The translations under genes were made by a program, and so were the position numbers. Under the pieces are notes generated by a model. That model did not search any database, was not told the origin of the DNA, and saw only the letters and a program-made list of their open reading frames with translations. A DNA stretch of 64,000 bases from Streptomyces massasporeus (GTDB lineage Bacteria; Actinomycetota; Actinomycetes; Streptomycetales; Streptomycetaceae): the NCBI RefSeq assembly GCF_014648995.1, contig NZ_BMSE01000005.1, positions 124,001 to 188,000 of the forward strand, in the 5' to 3' direction. Numbering within the stretch: position 1 is the stretch's first letter; each line of letters begins with the position of its first letter. This document shows positions 47,240 through 56,852 of this stretch, piece after piece.

Positions 47240-48454
47240 TCAGGGTGCCGTGAGCACCATCGCCGAGGCGAAGCCTCCGTGGCCGCGCGCCAGCACCAGC
47301 GCCGTGCGGAACTCCCCACCGCGAGGCTCTCCGACCACCAGGTCGATGCGCGGGTCCACCTCCTCGGGCGCGAGGCCGGGCACGGGCGGGACGAGCCCGT
47401 CGCGCATGCTGAGCAGGGCCGTGACCGCGTCGAGGGCCGACCCCCCGGACATCAGCCGTCCCACCAGCGCCTTGGGCGTGCTCACCGGCACCCCGCCGGC
47501 TCCGAACAGACCGGTCAGGGCGTCCGCCTCGGCCCGGTCGAGATCCGGGCTGCCCGCGGCATCGGCGAACACCACGTCGACGGCCCCGGCCGGCAGTCCG
47601 GCGTCCGCCAGCGCACCGCGCGCGGCCCGCGCCAGCCCGTCGCCGCCGGAGCCCGAGGGGTCCGGGTCGAAGGCGGCCGCGTGACCGGCGACCGAGCCCA
47701 GCACGGGCGCACCGCGTTCGACGGCGGACGCACGGGACTCCAGCACCAGGACGGCACCGCCCTCCCCGGGCACGAACCCCGAGGACGAGGAGTGGAACGG
47801 CAGGTAGGCCCGCTCGGGGTCGGTCCCGTGGCTCACTCCGGTGGCCACGGACACGGTCGAGACGCCGTACGGGCAGAGCACGCTGTCGAATCCGCCGGTG
47901 AGCATGACCGGCGTCCCGCGGCGGACCCTCCTGCGGGCGAAGGCGATCGAGTCCAGGCCACCGGCCTGCTCCGAGACGACCACACCACTGGGGCCGCGCA
48001 GCGCGTTGCGGATGGAGATCTGCCCGGTGTTGACGGCGTAGTACCAGGCGAACGACATGTAGGGACTGACCGACTCCCAGCCCGTGCCCCACAGCCGCTG
48101 CAACTGCTGCTGGCCGAACTCCAGACCGCCGCTGGCGCTGGAGACGGCCACCCCGGCGCCGAACTCGGGGAGGTCGGCGGGGTCGACCGCGGCGGCGGCC
48201 AGCGCGTTGTCGGCGCACATCATGGCCAGTTGGGTGAGCCGGTCGGTCTGCGGCAGCAGCTTCCTGGGGAAGGTGCTCTCCGCGTCGGACGGGGGTATCT
48301 CGGCGGCCAGCCGCACCGGATAGCCGGTCGCGTCGAACCGGCTGATGGGCTGGATCGCCGAGACGCCTTTGAGGGCCGCGGCCCAGTAGGTCTCCAGGCC
48401 GACTCCGTTCGGTGCGACGGCGTCCGCACCCGTGACAACGACGTCCTTGGTCAT
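47240..48454 (-). CDS. Type II PKS chain length factor (KS-beta)
   Basis: A 404-residue KS-fold protein with Gln163 in [10 protein letters not shown] in place of the active Cys, the chain length factor hallmark. It pairs with KS-alpha to set the polyketide length. The gating stretch reads [14 protein letters not shown]; by alignment to the actinorhodin factor the bulky tunnel residues appear as Leu, Gly and Leu, which suggests a wider tunnel for a longer chain. The start overlaps the KS-alpha stop (ATGA). Confidence 0.95.
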   Translation of the reverse strand: MTKDVVVTGADAVAPNGVGLETYWAAALKGVSAIQPISRFDATGYPVRLAAEIPPSDAESTFPRKLLPQTDRLTQLAMMCADNALAAAAVDPADLPEFGAGVAVSSASGGLEFGQQQLQRLWGTGWESVSPYMSFAWYYAVNTGQISIRNALRGPSGVVVSEQAGGLDSIAFARRRVRRGTPVMLTGGFDSVLCPYGVSTVSVATGVSHGTDPERAYLPFHSSSSGFVPGEGGAVLVLESRASAVERGAPVLGSVAGHAAAFDPDPSGSGGDGLARAARGALADAGLPAGAVDVVFADAAGSPDLDRAEADALTGLFGAGGVPVSTPKALVGRLMSGGSALDAVTALLSMRDGLVPPVPGLAPEEVDPRIDLVVGEPRGGEFRTALVLARGHGGFASAMVLTAP

Positions 48455-49719
48455 GCTGCGGTCCGCTCCAGACTCGTGAGCACCATCGCGCTCTGGAAAC
48501 CTCCGAAACCACTGCCCACCGTGAGCACCGCGTCCAGCCGCTTCTCCCGGGCGGTGTTCGGCACGTAGTCCAGGTCGCACTCGGGATCCGGCTCGTGCAG
48601 GTTGGCCGTCGGGACGACCACGCCGTGCTTCATGGACAGGGCACACGCGGCGATCTCCAGAGATCCGATCGCGCCGAGGGAGTGTCCGATCATGGACTTG
48701 ATGCCGCTCATCGGTGTGTCGTAGGCGTGCTGCCCGAGGCTCCGCTTCACGGCGGCCGTCTCGTGCCGGTCGTTCTGCTTGGTGCCGGAGCCGTGGGCGT
48801 TGACGTAGTCCACCGCACCGGGATCGACCCGGGCGTCCGCCAGGGCGAGGTCGATCGCCTCGGACATCTCCCGGCCCTCCGCCGTCAGTCCGGTCATGTG
48901 GTAGGCGTTGCAGCGCGCCGCGTACCCGGACACCTCCGCGTAGACGGTCGCCCCGCGCCGCCGGGCGTGCTCCAGCTCCTCCAGGACCAGTACGGCCGAC
49001 CCCTCGCCCAGGATCAGGCCGGTGCGGGTCCGGTCGAAGGGGCGGCACGCGGTGGCCGGGTCGTCGTTGCGCGCGGACGTGGCCCGGATGACGTCGAAGC
49101 AGGTCACGGTGATGGGCGAGATGGGCGCGTCGGTCGCGCCGGTGACCATCACGTCGGCCTCGCCGTCCCGGATCAGCTCGGCCGCGTAGCCCACGGAGTC
49201 GATGCCGGAGGTGCAGCCGGTGGACACCACCGAGGCGGGCCCCAGGGAGCCCGTGGTGCGGGCGACCTCGGAGGCGATGGAACTGGGCAGGAAGTAGTCG
49301 TACAGGTGGGGCACCGCGAACGACGGGTCCACGACCCAGTTCCGGCCGCCCTCGGAGAGCACGGAGTACTCGCGCTCCATGGTGGTGGTGCCGCCCACGG
49401 CGCTGCCGAGGGCCACGCCGGTGCGTTCGGCGAGCGCACCGTCGATCTCCAGGCCGCTGTCGGCGAGGGCCTCGCCGGCCGCCACCATGGCGAGCTGGGA
49501 GACCCGGTCGGTGCGGCGTACCTGCTGCGGGGTCAGACCGAGGGCGAGCGGGTCGAAGTCGCACTCGGCGGCGACGCGGCAGCGGTGTCCGCTCGCGTCG
49601 AACTGCGTGATCGTACGGGTCGCCGTCCTGCCCTCGACGAGGAGCCGCCAGAAGGGTTCGGTTCCGATCCCTCCCGGCGCGACGACGCCGATTCCGGTGA
49701 TGACTGCCCTTCGGGCCAT
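48451..49719 (-). CDS. Type II PKS ketosynthase KS-alpha
   Basis: A 422-residue ketosynthase with Cys169 in [12 protein letters not shown] and the His motifs [11 protein letters not shown] and [12 protein letters not shown]. It catalyses decarboxylative condensation with malonyl-ACP on the KS-CLF dimer. Its promoter region (49720-49975) carries minus-strand SARP-type heptamers. The ATG at 49719 has GAAGGAGCC upstream. Confidence 0.96.
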   Translation of the reverse strand: MARRAVITGIGVVAPGGIGTEPFWRLLVEGRTATRTITQFDASGHRCRVAAECDFDPLALGLTPQQVRRTDRVSQLAMVAAGEALADSGLEIDGALAERTGVALGSAVGGTTTMEREYSVLSEGGRNWVVDPSFAVPHLYDYFLPSSIASEVARTTGSLGPASVVSTGCTSGIDSVGYAAELIRDGEADVMVTGATDAPISPITVTCFDVIRATSARNDDPATACRPFDRTRTGLILGEGSAVLVLEELEHARRRGATVYAEVSGYAARCNAYHMTGLTAEGREMSEAIDLALADARVDPGAVDYVNAHGSGTKQNDRHETAAVKRSLGQHAYDTPMSGIKSMIGHSLGAIGSLEIAACALSMKHGVVVPTANLHEPDPECDLDYVPNTAREKRLDAVLTVGSGFGGFQSAMVLTSLERTAA

Positions 49720-49833
49720 GAGGCTCCTTCGCGGTGACGATGAGTCGGATGGCGCGGGCCGGTGTCGTTCCGTGCCGCACGCGGCACCACTCGGGACGGA
49801 CGGACCGTGCTCGCCCGCCAGCCTGCGCCGCGG

Positions 49834-49862
49834 TCCTCGACTCACGGTCCAGTGGCGTTGGA
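49834..49862 (-). promoter_or_regulatory. SARP-type heptamer repeats upstream of KS-alpha
   Basis: On the minus strand TCCAACG, TGGACCG and TCGAGGA occur in that order (starting at 49862, 49851 and 49840), 11 bp apart, with CAGGCT eight bases further as a weak -10. The first and third are good matches and the middle is degenerate. Confidence 0.5.
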
Positions 49863-49895
49863 ACGCGCCACGCGCCGATGAGCGGGCCCGGGGGT

Positions 49896-49924
49896 TCGAG
49901 CCGTGCTCCACACGAGGTCGAGGC
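49896..49924 (+). promoter_or_regulatory. SARP-type heptamer repeats upstream of the cyclase operon
   Basis: TCGAGCC at 49896 and TCGAGGC at 49918 are 22 bp apart with a degenerate TCCACAC between them at 49907, keeping the 11-bp period. They lie 52 bp before the SRPBCC gene start. Confidence 0.5.
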
Positions 49925-49975
49925 GGCCCGATGACGGTGGCGGCACACTCCTGCACCCGGCGGAAGGAAGAGTTC

Positions 49976-50443
49976 ATGCCGCACGGTTCCGTACCCGATG
50001 TCCGCAAGTGGGTCGAGGTCGACGCCGACCCCCAGCGCTGCTTCGAGGTCTTCACCGAGCGAATGGCGGACTGGTGGCCTCCCTCGCACGTGCTGCTGTC
50101 GAAGCCCCGGGCCGGTCTGGCCATGGAGCCGAAGGCCGGCGGCCGCTACTACGAGTGGGACGAGGAGGGCACCGAGATCGACTGGGGCACCGTGCTCGAG
50201 TGGAACCCCCCGCACGGGCTGCGTCTGACCTGGCGGGTGGACGGCCGGTGGCAGTCGGTGCCGGACGACGAGCGGGCCAGCGAGATCGAGGTCGTCTTCA
50301 CACCGGCCGGCCCCGGCCGCACCCGGGTCGAACTCGCGCACGTCCGGCTGGACAAGCACGGCCCCGACGCGGAGCGCATCTTCCAGGCGCTGGACGGGCC
50401 GAGCCCAGGCGAGACGCTGCAGCGCTTCTCGGAGGTGGTCTGA
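49976..50443 (+). CDS. SRPBCC (AHSA1-like) protein, possible cyclase
   Basis: A 155-residue helix-grip protein ([24 protein letters not shown], then [22 protein letters not shown]). AHSA1/SRPBCC proteins bind hydrophobic ligands; some act in polyketide cyclisation. It begins the operon with the metallo-hydrolase cyclase and ketoreductase, so a role in folding or a late ring closure is likely. GGAAGGAAG precedes the ATG at 49976. Confidence 0.75.
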   Translation: MPHGSVPDVRKWVEVDADPQRCFEVFTERMADWWPPSHVLLSKPRAGLAMEPKAGGRYYEWDEEGTEIDWGTVLEWNPPHGLRLTWRVDGRWQSVPDDERASEIEVVFTPAGPGRTRVELAHVRLDKHGPDAERIFQALDGPSPGETLQRFSEVV

Positions 50444-50445
50444 GC

Positions 50446-51363
50446 GTGGCCGCCGGGACGGCGGCGCCCCCGGCCCTGCGCGAAGTGGCCGAAGGCGTCC
50501 ATGTCTACGAGCAGTTGCCGGGCGGCTGGTGCGTGAACAACGCGGGGCTGATCGCGGCCGGCGGTCAGGCGGTGCTGATCGACACGGCTGCCACCCGGGC
50601 CCGGGCGCGACGCCTGCGCGAGGCCGTGGAGCGGGTCGTCCCCGGCGGGCCGGACGCCGTGGTCAACACGCACTTCCACGGTGACCACGTCTTCGGCAAC
50701 GACCAGTTCGCACCGCGTGCCTCCGTGATCGCCCACGAGCTCACCCGCGCCGACATGGCGGAAGCGGGCCTCGCCCTGTGCGGCATCTGGCCTGACGTCG
50801 ACTGGGGCGAGCCCGAACTCACTCTGCCCGACACGACGTTCACCGACCGGCTCACGCTGCGGCTGGGCGAACTGACGGTGGAACTGTCACGGGTGGGTCC
50901 GGCCCACACGGCGAGCGACGTGGTCGCCTGGGTGCCGCGGCGCGGCGTGCTCTTCACCGGGGACGTCGCCTGGTCGGGCGTCACCCCGTACGTCCTGATG
51001 GGTTCCGTGGAGGGGTCCCTGCGGGCCCTGGCCGAACTGCGCGGTCTGGGACCGGAGATCGTCGTCCCCGGCCATGGGCCGGCGGGCGGGCCGGAGGTCC
51101 TCGACGCCACCGAGGCGTATCTGCGGTGGCTGCGCCGGCTGGCCGAGGACGGCAGGCGGGAGGGCAGGACCGTCCTGGAGACGGCCAAGCACGCGGACCT
51201 CGGGCCGTTCGCCGCGCTCGTCGACGCCGAGCGCCTGGTGGGCAATCTGCACCGCGCCTACGCGGAACTCGACGGACTCGCCCCGGGGGAGCGCGTCGAT
51301 GTCGGCGCCTCCCTGCGGGAGATGGCCGAGTTCAACGGCGGACTGCCGCACTGCGCCGCCTGA
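50446..51363 (+). CDS. Metallo-beta-lactamase-fold polyketide cyclase (ActIV-like)
   Basis: A 305-residue MBL-fold protein with the zinc motif THFHGDHVFGND near 66-77 and the later GDVAW and PGHGP metal ligands. Relatives such as ActIV catalyse second-ring aldol cyclisation in type II systems and can also hydrolyse the ACP thioester. The GTG start at 50446 follows the preceding stop by 2 bp with GGAGG inside that gene's end. Confidence 0.85.
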   Translation: MAAGTAAPPALREVAEGVHVYEQLPGGWCVNNAGLIAAGGQAVLIDTAATRARARRLREAVERVVPGGPDAVVNTHFHGDHVFGNDQFAPRASVIAHELTRADMAEAGLALCGIWPDVDWGEPELTLPDTTFTDRLTLRLGELTVELSRVGPAHTASDVVAWVPRRGVLFTGDVAWSGVTPYVLMGSVEGSLRALAELRGLGPEIVVPGHGPAGGPEVLDATEAYLRWLRRLAEDGRREGRTVLETAKHADLGPFAALVDAERLVGNLHRAYAELDGLAPGERVDVGASLREMAEFNGGLPHCAA

Positions 51364-51424
51364 CCGGTGGCCCGGAGACGAGCCGTCGGCCCGAGCCGAC
51401 GTGCCGACGAGAAGGAGAGACAAC

Positions 51425-52204
51425 ATGACCAGTGCGCGAACCGCCTTCATCACGGGCGTCAGCAGCGGGATCGGGCTCGCCACGGCCCGTACGCTGGCCC
51501 GCCAGGGCGTCGCCGTCTTCGGCTGCGCGCGCGAGGGCAAGAGGGTCGCCGAGGTCGTGGAGGAACTGCGCGACGCCGGCTGCACGGCGGACGGCACATC
51601 CTGCGACGTCACCTCCGGTGAACAGATCAGTGCCGCGGTCGCGGCGGCGACCGAGCGCTTCGGCCGGATCGACATCCTCGTCAACAACGCCGGCCGCGGC
51701 GGTGGCGGGGAGATCGCCGAGCTGGCCGAGGACCTCTGGCTGGACGTCCTGGAAACCAACCTGACCAGCGTGTTCCGGGTGACCAAGGAGGTGCTGCGGG
51801 CCGGTGGCATGCTGGAGGCGGGGTGGGGACGCATCGTCAACATCGCCTCGACGGCCGGCAAGCAGGGCGTCATGTACGCGGCTCCGTACACGGCGTCCAA
51901 GCACGGTGTCGTCGGCTTCACCAAGTCCGTGGGCTTCGAACTGGCGCAGCGCGGCATCACGGTGAACGCGGTGTGCCCCGGCTACGTGGAGACGCCCATG
52001 GCGGTCCGGGTACGGCAGGGTTACGCGGCCCACTGGGGCATCACGGAGCAGGAGGTCCTCGACCGGTTCAACGCCAAGATCCCGCTGGGCCGTTACGCGA
52101 CCCCGGAGGAGGTGGCGGGGCTGGTCGGCTATCTGGTGACGGACTCCGCCGCGTCGATCACCGCGCAGGCGCTCAATGTCTGCGGGGGGCTCGGTAACTA
52201 CTGA
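51425..52204 (+). CDS. Type II PKS C9 ketoreductase (ActIII-like)
   Basis: A 259-residue SDR with NADP motif TGVSSGIG at about 10-17, NNAGRGGGG, and the catalytic Ser/Tyr/Lys (IASTAGKQG, YTASKHG). The length and the PGY-ETPMA loop match ActIII-type ketoreductases that reduce the C9 carbonyl of the nascent chain. It sits in the cyclase operon with GAAGGAGAG upstream. Confidence 0.92.
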   Translation: MTSARTAFITGVSSGIGLATARTLARQGVAVFGCAREGKRVAEVVEELRDAGCTADGTSCDVTSGEQISAAVAAATERFGRIDILVNNAGRGGGGEIAELAEDLWLDVLETNLTSVFRVTKEVLRAGGMLEAGWGRIVNIASTAGKQGVMYAAPYTASKHGVVGFTKSVGFELAQRGITVNAVCPGYVETPMAVRVRQGYAAHWGITEQEVLDRFNAKIPLGRYATPEEVAGLVGYLVTDSAASITAQALNVCGGLGNY

Positions 52205-52224
52205 GCGCGTATACGAACGGCGTG

Positions 52225-52257
52225 GGGCCCGCACCCGGACCGGCCGGATGCGGGCCC
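52225..52257 (+). terminator. Terminator after the ketoreductase gene
   Basis: Nine-base perfect arms GGGCCCGCA / TGCGGGCCC with an inner CCGG/CCGG pairing, 21 bp after the ketoreductase stop. Confidence 0.75.
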
Positions 52258-52305
52258 GAAGATTTGTTCTGTGCATGTCAACCAGGGTCCTGGGTAACAC
52301 GCCGA

Positions 52306-52323
52306 TCGAGTCAGATTCGAGTT
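52306..52323 (+). promoter_or_regulatory. SARP-type heptamer pair upstream of the SARP gene
   Basis: TCGAGTC (52306) and TCGAGTT (52317), 11 bp apart, followed eight bases later by AATATT as a possible -10. It lies 254 bp upstream of the SARP start in an AT-richer stretch, suggesting autoregulation and a long leader. The rest of the 373-bp gap holds no gene I can support. Confidence 0.55.
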
Positions 52324-52576
52324 GGCTGATGAATATTCCAGGACGGTTTTAGGAAGGAATCCGATCGTCGGTGACGCATTGCCCGCCCAGGTCGATTGGT
52401 TGACCGGCTGACAGGGCGTACATAGGCTGACGGTCGTCGCTGACGCAGGTAATGACGGGGGGTTGCCTGATCCACCACATACAGCGCCTTGAGCCAGGAC
52501 GTGGCCAAACGTGCAAGTGCTCGGCACCGTCCCGCGGTCTGACCATCCGTGGAGCTGCACTTTACTGGGGGAATTC

Positions 52577-53506
52577 GTGAGCATACGTCTTCTGGGAGAG
52601 CTGAACGCTACCTTAAACGGCCGATCGGTGACACCAACCGCCGCGAAGCCTCGTCAGGTTCTGGCCATGCTGGCTCTGAGTGCCGGACGCATTGTCTCGG
52701 TGCCCGCCCTCATCGAGGAACTCTGGGGTGACCGCCCGCCGATGAGTGTCCGGACCACACTGCAGACCTACATACTCCAGCTGCGCAGGCTGATCGACTC
52801 GGCCCTGCCGGCGGGAGCGCCGACCCGCGCCAAGGATGTCCTGGTCACCCGCTTCGACGGCTATCTGCTCGACGTCGCGGCCGAGGACGTGGACGTGTGG
52901 GTCTACGAACAGCTGGTGGACGCCGGCAACCAGGCCATCGAGCGCGGCGACTACGAGGCCGCCTCGCGCCACCTGGGCCGGGCGCTGGACCAGTGGCAGG
53001 GGCACGCGCTCGCCGATGTGCGCGTGGGCATGCCTCTGAGCATCGAGGTGGCCAGGCTCGAGGAGAGCAGGCTCATCGCTCTGGACAACCGGATCGGCGC
53101 GGAGATACGGCTCGGCCGGCACAACTCCGTGCTCAGCGAACTCACCGTGCTGACCGCCAAGCACCCGATGCACGAGAACCTCTGCGCCCACCACATGGTC
53201 TCGCTCTACCGGGCCGGGCGGCAGTCGCAGGCACTGGAGGTGTTCCGCAACCTGCGCCAGACCCTGAACCGGGAGCTGGGCGTGGAGCCGTCGGTCCGGC
53301 TGCAGAAACTGCAACGGGCGGTTCTGCGCTCCGAACTGGACCTGGAGGCGCCGCCACCGGTGCGGCGGATGCGAGCCGAGGCCGTTCCGGCCGCGGTGGT
53401 GCCCGGAGCGGGCCGTGACGAGGAGACGAGCGGCGTTCCCATCGGCCAACCGGCGGGGACGGGACACCTGATGACCAGGATGGGGGGCAACGGATGGCAG
53501 CGGTGA
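52577..53506 (+). CDS. SARP-family pathway-specific activator
   Basis: A 309-residue SARP: winged-helix OmpR-type DNA-binding domain (about 1-95, RLLGELNATLNGRSV through TLQTYILQLRRLI) and bacterial transcriptional activation domain (about 100-250, DVWVYEQLVDAGNQAI, HPMHENLCAHHMVSLYRAGRQ). It should activate the biosynthetic operons through the TCGAG-type repeats. Codon 13 is TTA (52613-52615), the rare leucine codon read by the bldA tRNA, so production is probably tied to development. GTG start with GGGGGA upstream. The C-terminal tail past 260 is low complexity. Confidence 0.92.
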   Translation: MSIRLLGELNATLNGRSVTPTAAKPRQVLAMLALSAGRIVSVPALIEELWGDRPPMSVRTTLQTYILQLRRLIDSALPAGAPTRAKDVLVTRFDGYLLDVAAEDVDVWVYEQLVDAGNQAIERGDYEAASRHLGRALDQWQGHALADVRVGMPLSIEVARLEESRLIALDNRIGAEIRLGRHNSVLSELTVLTAKHPMHENLCAHHMVSLYRAGRQSQALEVFRNLRQTLNRELGVEPSVRLQKLQRAVLRSELDLEAPPPVRRMRAEAVPAAVVPGAGRDEETSGVPIGQPAGTGHLMTRMGGNGWQR

Positions 53507-53916
53507 GCACCGAGCTCTACGTGGAGGTGCTGCGCTTCTACGCGGGGCAGATGGCCCTGCTGGACTCGCTGGACCTCGACGGATACGCCGACACGTTCAC
53601 CGAGGACGGCGTCACGCACCATGTGCACCGCGGGCAGAAGCTGGAGGGCAGGGGAGCCCTGCTCGAGCACGCCCGCGCGGCCCTGCCCCGCTACCGGGAG
53701 GTCGTGGTCCGGCACTGGAACGACAACTACCGGATGGAGCAGGCCGAGGACGGCTCCCTGACGGTGGCCTACGGCTCCCTCGTGACGCTCACGGACAAGG
53801 AGGGCCAGGTCAGGTTCGAGTCGACCTACGCCGTCACGGACGTCCTGGTCCGCGTGGACGGCCGGCTGCGTACCCGGTCCCGGACGCTGCTCCGGGACCG
53901 GCCCGCGGCGGCCTGA
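53494..53916 (+). CDS. SnoaL-like (NTF2-fold) polyketide protein
   Basis: A 140-residue NTF2/SnoaL-like protein (YAGQMALLDSLDLDGYADTFTEDGVTHH, then RDRPAA end). Relatives act as aldol cyclases (SnoaL) or as ring hydroxylase partners in aromatic polyketide pathways. It overlaps the SARP gene end by 13 bp; a GTG at 53503 is an alternative start. The specific reaction is not visible. Confidence 0.8.
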   Translation: MAAVSTELYVEVLRFYAGQMALLDSLDLDGYADTFTEDGVTHHVHRGQKLEGRGALLEHARAALPRYREVVVRHWNDNYRMEQAEDGSLTVAYGSLVTLTDKEGQVRFESTYAVTDVLVRVDGRLRTRSRTLLRDRPAAA

Positions 53917-53936
53917 GCGATTCGGGCCGGACGGGT

Positions 53937-54434
53937 TCAGCAGGCGTCGGTACGGCTCTCGCGGCGCATCTGGGACGTGACGGAGAACGAGTCCTGCTCG
54001 TGTCCGGCCGCGTCGAGGAACGCCCCCTCGCCCACCGTCGTGAAGCGGTCACCGCGCTGGGTGGCCCGGTGGGTGGCAGTGAGATAGCCCGTGGTGGTCC
54101 CCGCGCCGTCGAAGAACCGTTCCTTCACTGTGAAGGTGAAGGTGTTGCGGCCGGTGCTGTGCCAGGTCCCCCGCCCCTCGATGCCCCCGTCGGGCCCGGG
54201 GGGTGGGGCGATCAGGCACAGCGTGCCGTTCGGCCGGAGCGACATCCGCGCCTCGACCTGCCCGGTCGGGAAGGTCACGATGCCGTTCCACACGCCCACG
54301 GGAGCGGCCTTGAGCTGCGCTACGGGGCCGGCGGGCGGCGCCGCCGGAGTCTCCGCGGCTCCCGCGGCCGAGGGGAGAAGAGGCACGAGGGCGAGCGCGC
54401 CCGCGAGGGTGAGGGCACCGAGTCTCCGGCTCAT
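53937..54434 (-). CDS. Secreted small protein of unknown function
   Basis: A 165-residue protein with a clear Sec signal peptide (MSRRLGALTLAGALALVPLLPSA with AGA cleavage near 26). The mature part is beta-rich (VGVWNGIVTFPTGQ, MSLRPNGTLCLI, NTFTFTVKERFF), suggesting a small barrel or lipocalin-like fold. It has one mature Cys pair (CLI and the C-terminal Cys). I do not recognise the family. Its position between the SARP and exporter genes suggests a cluster role, perhaps extracellular binding. Confidence 0.6.
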   Translation of the reverse strand: MSRRLGALTLAGALALVPLLPSAAGAAETPAAPPAGPVAQLKAAPVGVWNGIVTFPTGQVEARMSLRPNGTLCLIAPPPGPDGGIEGRGTWHSTGRNTFTFTVKERFFDGAGTTTGYLTATHRATQRGDRFTTVGEGAFLDAAGHEQDSFSVTSQMRRESRTDAC

Positions 54435-55063
54435 CGTCAGTCATCCGTTTCCCGGTCCGTGACGGACCGTTGGTGCGGCAAGAGGTGGACGGAACCGGCC
54501 ACGGACGGCGGGGGCGGCGAGCGGCCCCGCGCCGCCCGTGACACGGTGCCGACACGGTGCGGCTCCGCGCTATGGACCGCCTGGATTGCGCCTCGACCGG
54601 GCGGCACCGCCCGTGTGCCCGGTCGGCAGCAGGCGCTTTCCCCGCCGAACCGTGGCCGGTTCACCTGGCCCTGCGCAGACGCCCGGTACGTGCTTTCCCC
54701 CGGGACCGCCGGATGTTTTGCGGTTTCCAACGCCCGCGGAGGGGACCGGAACGGGAATTTCTCCTTGATCGTTGCATTACCTTCTGTTTGCCTCGTCCGA
54801 AATCCCCCTGCGGGCACGAGTAGCCGGTGAGTTAACCGCCGGTCCCGCCTCGGCCCGCCCGTGGATCCGGCGTTATTCGACTCGCTGTCCAGTGCGCTCA
54901 GCCAAGAATGTGAACCGCTCGATCCCGCGGAAGACATCGGTTTCCCGTGGCACCCGGCGACGGCGGACAAAAGCTGTCCGCGATCGGTCCTACGGTGTGA
55001 GCGCCTTGGCGGAGCCGTCGGGGCACCAATGCGAGCTCGCGCCACGCGGGTGAGGGAGGAGCA
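54435..55063. other. 629-bp intergenic region upstream of the ABC exporter
   Basis: It separates the minus-strand secreted protein gene from drrA. There is an AT-richer stretch near 54715-54800 and an operator-like palindrome at 54963. A frame at 54861-55067 looks partly coding but has no ribosome site or known family. I see no other gene. Confidence 0.5.
54963..54981. promoter_or_regulatory. Palindrome GCGGACA-N5-TGTCCGC upstream of drrA
   Basis: Seven-base arms with a 5-bp spacer, 83 bp before the drrA start, just upstream of TACGGT (54991), a possible -10. It differs by one symmetric base from the palindromes at 25221 and 62987. Confidence 0.5.
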
Positions 55064-56047
55064 ATGACGAACGCGATCGTTGCCGAGGGGCTGAGGCGGA
55101 GCTTCGGCCCCAACACGGCACTGGACGGATTCGATCTGACAGTGCGGGAGGGCACGGTCCACGGACTGCTGGGCCCCAACGGCTCGGGCAAGACCACGAC
55201 AGTGCGAGTGCTGTCGACCCTGCTCAGGCCGGACGCCGGCCGGGCCACGGTGGCCGGCCTCGACGTGCTGACCAAAGCGCCCGAACTGCGCCGGCTGATC
55301 GGCCTGTCCGGACAGTACGCCGCCGTGGACGAGGATCTGACAGCCCGGGAGAACCTGCGGATGGTGGCCAGGCTGTATCACCTGGGCGCCGCGGCGAGCA
55401 GGCAGCGGGCCGACGACCTGCTGGAGCGGTTCGGCCTGACCAAGGACGCCGACCGGCCGGTGAAGGGCTACTCGGGCGGTATGCGCCGCCGGGTCGACCT
55501 CGCCTGCGCGGTGGTCTCCAAACCCCAGGTGCTGTTCCTCGACGAACCCACGACCGGACTGGACGTACGCAGCCGGATGGCCATGTGGGACGTCATCTCG
55601 GAACTGGTGCGCGGCGGCAGCACGCTGCTGCTCACCACCCAGTACCTGGAGGAGGCCGACCAACTGGCCGACCGGATCACCGTGATGGACCAGGGCAGGG
55701 TCATCGCCGAGGGCACCCCCGACGAACTGAAGGACCGGGTGGGCGGGGAGCGCCTGGAGATCACCGTGGGCAGCGCCTCGGACGCGGCCGAGGCCGGCAC
55801 CCTGCTGCGCGACATCGCCCAGGGCGGCGAGACGTCCGTCGACGAGGAGAACAACCGGGTCATCGTGCCCGTCGCCGACGGACCGGAGGCCCTCGTGAAC
55901 AGCGTGCGGCTGCTGGACCGTTCACCGGTGCGCCTGGTCGGCACCACGCTGCGCAGGCCCAGCATGGACGAGGTGTTCCTCGCCCTCACCGAACGCCCGC
56001 CGGCCGGCGAACAGGCCGCCGACCGGGCGAAGGAGGAAGTGAAGTGA
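55064..56047 (+). CDS. drrA: DrrA-like ABC transporter ATP-binding protein
   Basis: A 327-residue ATPase: Walker A GPNGSGKTT near 38-46, signature YSGGMRRRVDLA, Walker B VLFLDEPTTGLD, and the DrrA-type C-terminal domain after TTQYLEEADQLADR. It powers drug export by the membrane partner that follows (GTGA overlap). GGGAGGAG precedes the ATG. Together they likely confer self-resistance by export. Confidence 0.93.
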   Translation: MTNAIVAEGLRRSFGPNTALDGFDLTVREGTVHGLLGPNGSGKTTTVRVLSTLLRPDAGRATVAGLDVLTKAPELRRLIGLSGQYAAVDEDLTARENLRMVARLYHLGAAASRQRADDLLERFGLTKDADRPVKGYSGGMRRRVDLACAVVSKPQVLFLDEPTTGLDVRSRMAMWDVISELVRGGSTLLLTTQYLEEADQLADRITVMDQGRVIAEGTPDELKDRVGGERLEITVGSASDAAEAGTLLRDIAQGGETSVDEENNRVIVPVADGPEALVNSVRLLDRSPVRLVGTTLRRPSMDEVFLALTERPPAGEQAADRAKEEVK

Positions 56048-56847
56048 GCGCCCTGAGCCAGGCCGTCGAGGACGGCGTCACCCTCACCAAGCGCAACGTC
56101 ATCAAGAACCTGCGCAACCCCGACATCGTCGTCTTCGCCAGCGCCGCGCCGATCGCCTTCGCCCTGCTCTTCGGCTTCGTCTTCGGCAGCGCGATCGACG
56201 TGTACGGCTCCAACTACCGCGAGTTCATGGTCATCGGCATCCTCACCCAGACGATGCTGCTGACCGCGACGAACACCGGCGTCGGCATCGCCCACGACAT
56301 GAAGCTGGGACTGATCGACCGCTTCCGCTCGCTGCCCATCTCGCAGTCGGCGGTGCTGGTCGGCCGGACCAACGGCGACGCGGTCAACAACCTGCTGGTC
56401 ATCGTGCTGATGTCGCTCACCGGCCTGTTGATGGGGTGGCGGATCCGGGGCGGTGTCGTCGACGCGGCGATCGCCTTCCTGCTGCTGTTCCTCTTCGCCT
56501 ACGCCGCCTCGTGGATCACCGCGGCCATCGGTCTGACGGCGAAGTCGCCCGAGGTGCTCGGCAACGCCATGCTCATGGTGCTGCTGCCGCTCACCTTCAT
56601 CTCCAACTCGTTCGTGCCGAGCGAGGGACTGCCCAGTGTCCTGCGGGTGGTCGCGGACTGGAACCCCGTCTCGGCCGTGGTCGAGGCGTGCCGGCAACTG
56701 TTCGGGAACATCCCGGCCGGCCGGCCCGAACCCGAAGTGTGGCCCCTGCAGAACCCGGTCCTCGCCTCGTTCCTGTGGGTGGCGCTGATTCTCGCGATCT
56801 TCGTGCCGCTGGCCGTCCAGCGCTACAAGAAGGCCGTGAGCCAGTGA
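56044..56847 (+). CDS. drrB: DrrB-like ABC transporter permease
   Basis: A 267-residue ABC2-type membrane protein with about six hydrophobic segments (IAFALLFGFVFGSAI, LLVIVLMSLTGLLMGW, AIAFLLLFLFAYAAS, SFLWVALILAIFVPL). The family motif NAMLMVLLPLTFISNSFVP is present. It forms the export channel with the DrrA-like ATPase in the plasma membrane. Confidence 0.92.
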   Translation: MSALSQAVEDGVTLTKRNVIKNLRNPDIVVFASAAPIAFALLFGFVFGSAIDVYGSNYREFMVIGILTQTMLLTATNTGVGIAHDMKLGLIDRFRSLPISQSAVLVGRTNGDAVNNLLVIVLMSLTGLLMGWRIRGGVVDAAIAFLLLFLFAYAASWITAAIGLTAKSPEVLGNAMLMVLLPLTFISNSFVPSEGLPSVLRVVADWNPVSAVVEACRQLFGNIPAGRPEPEVWPLQNPVLASFLWVALILAIFVPLAVQRYKKAVSQ

Positions 56848-56852
56848 ACGGC

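Noticed and set aside
54861..55067. Possible 68-residue protein ahead of drrA
   Set aside because: The first 35 residues look protein-like but there is no ribosome site, the rest is Arg-rich, it spans the drrA promoter palindrome, and no family is recognised.
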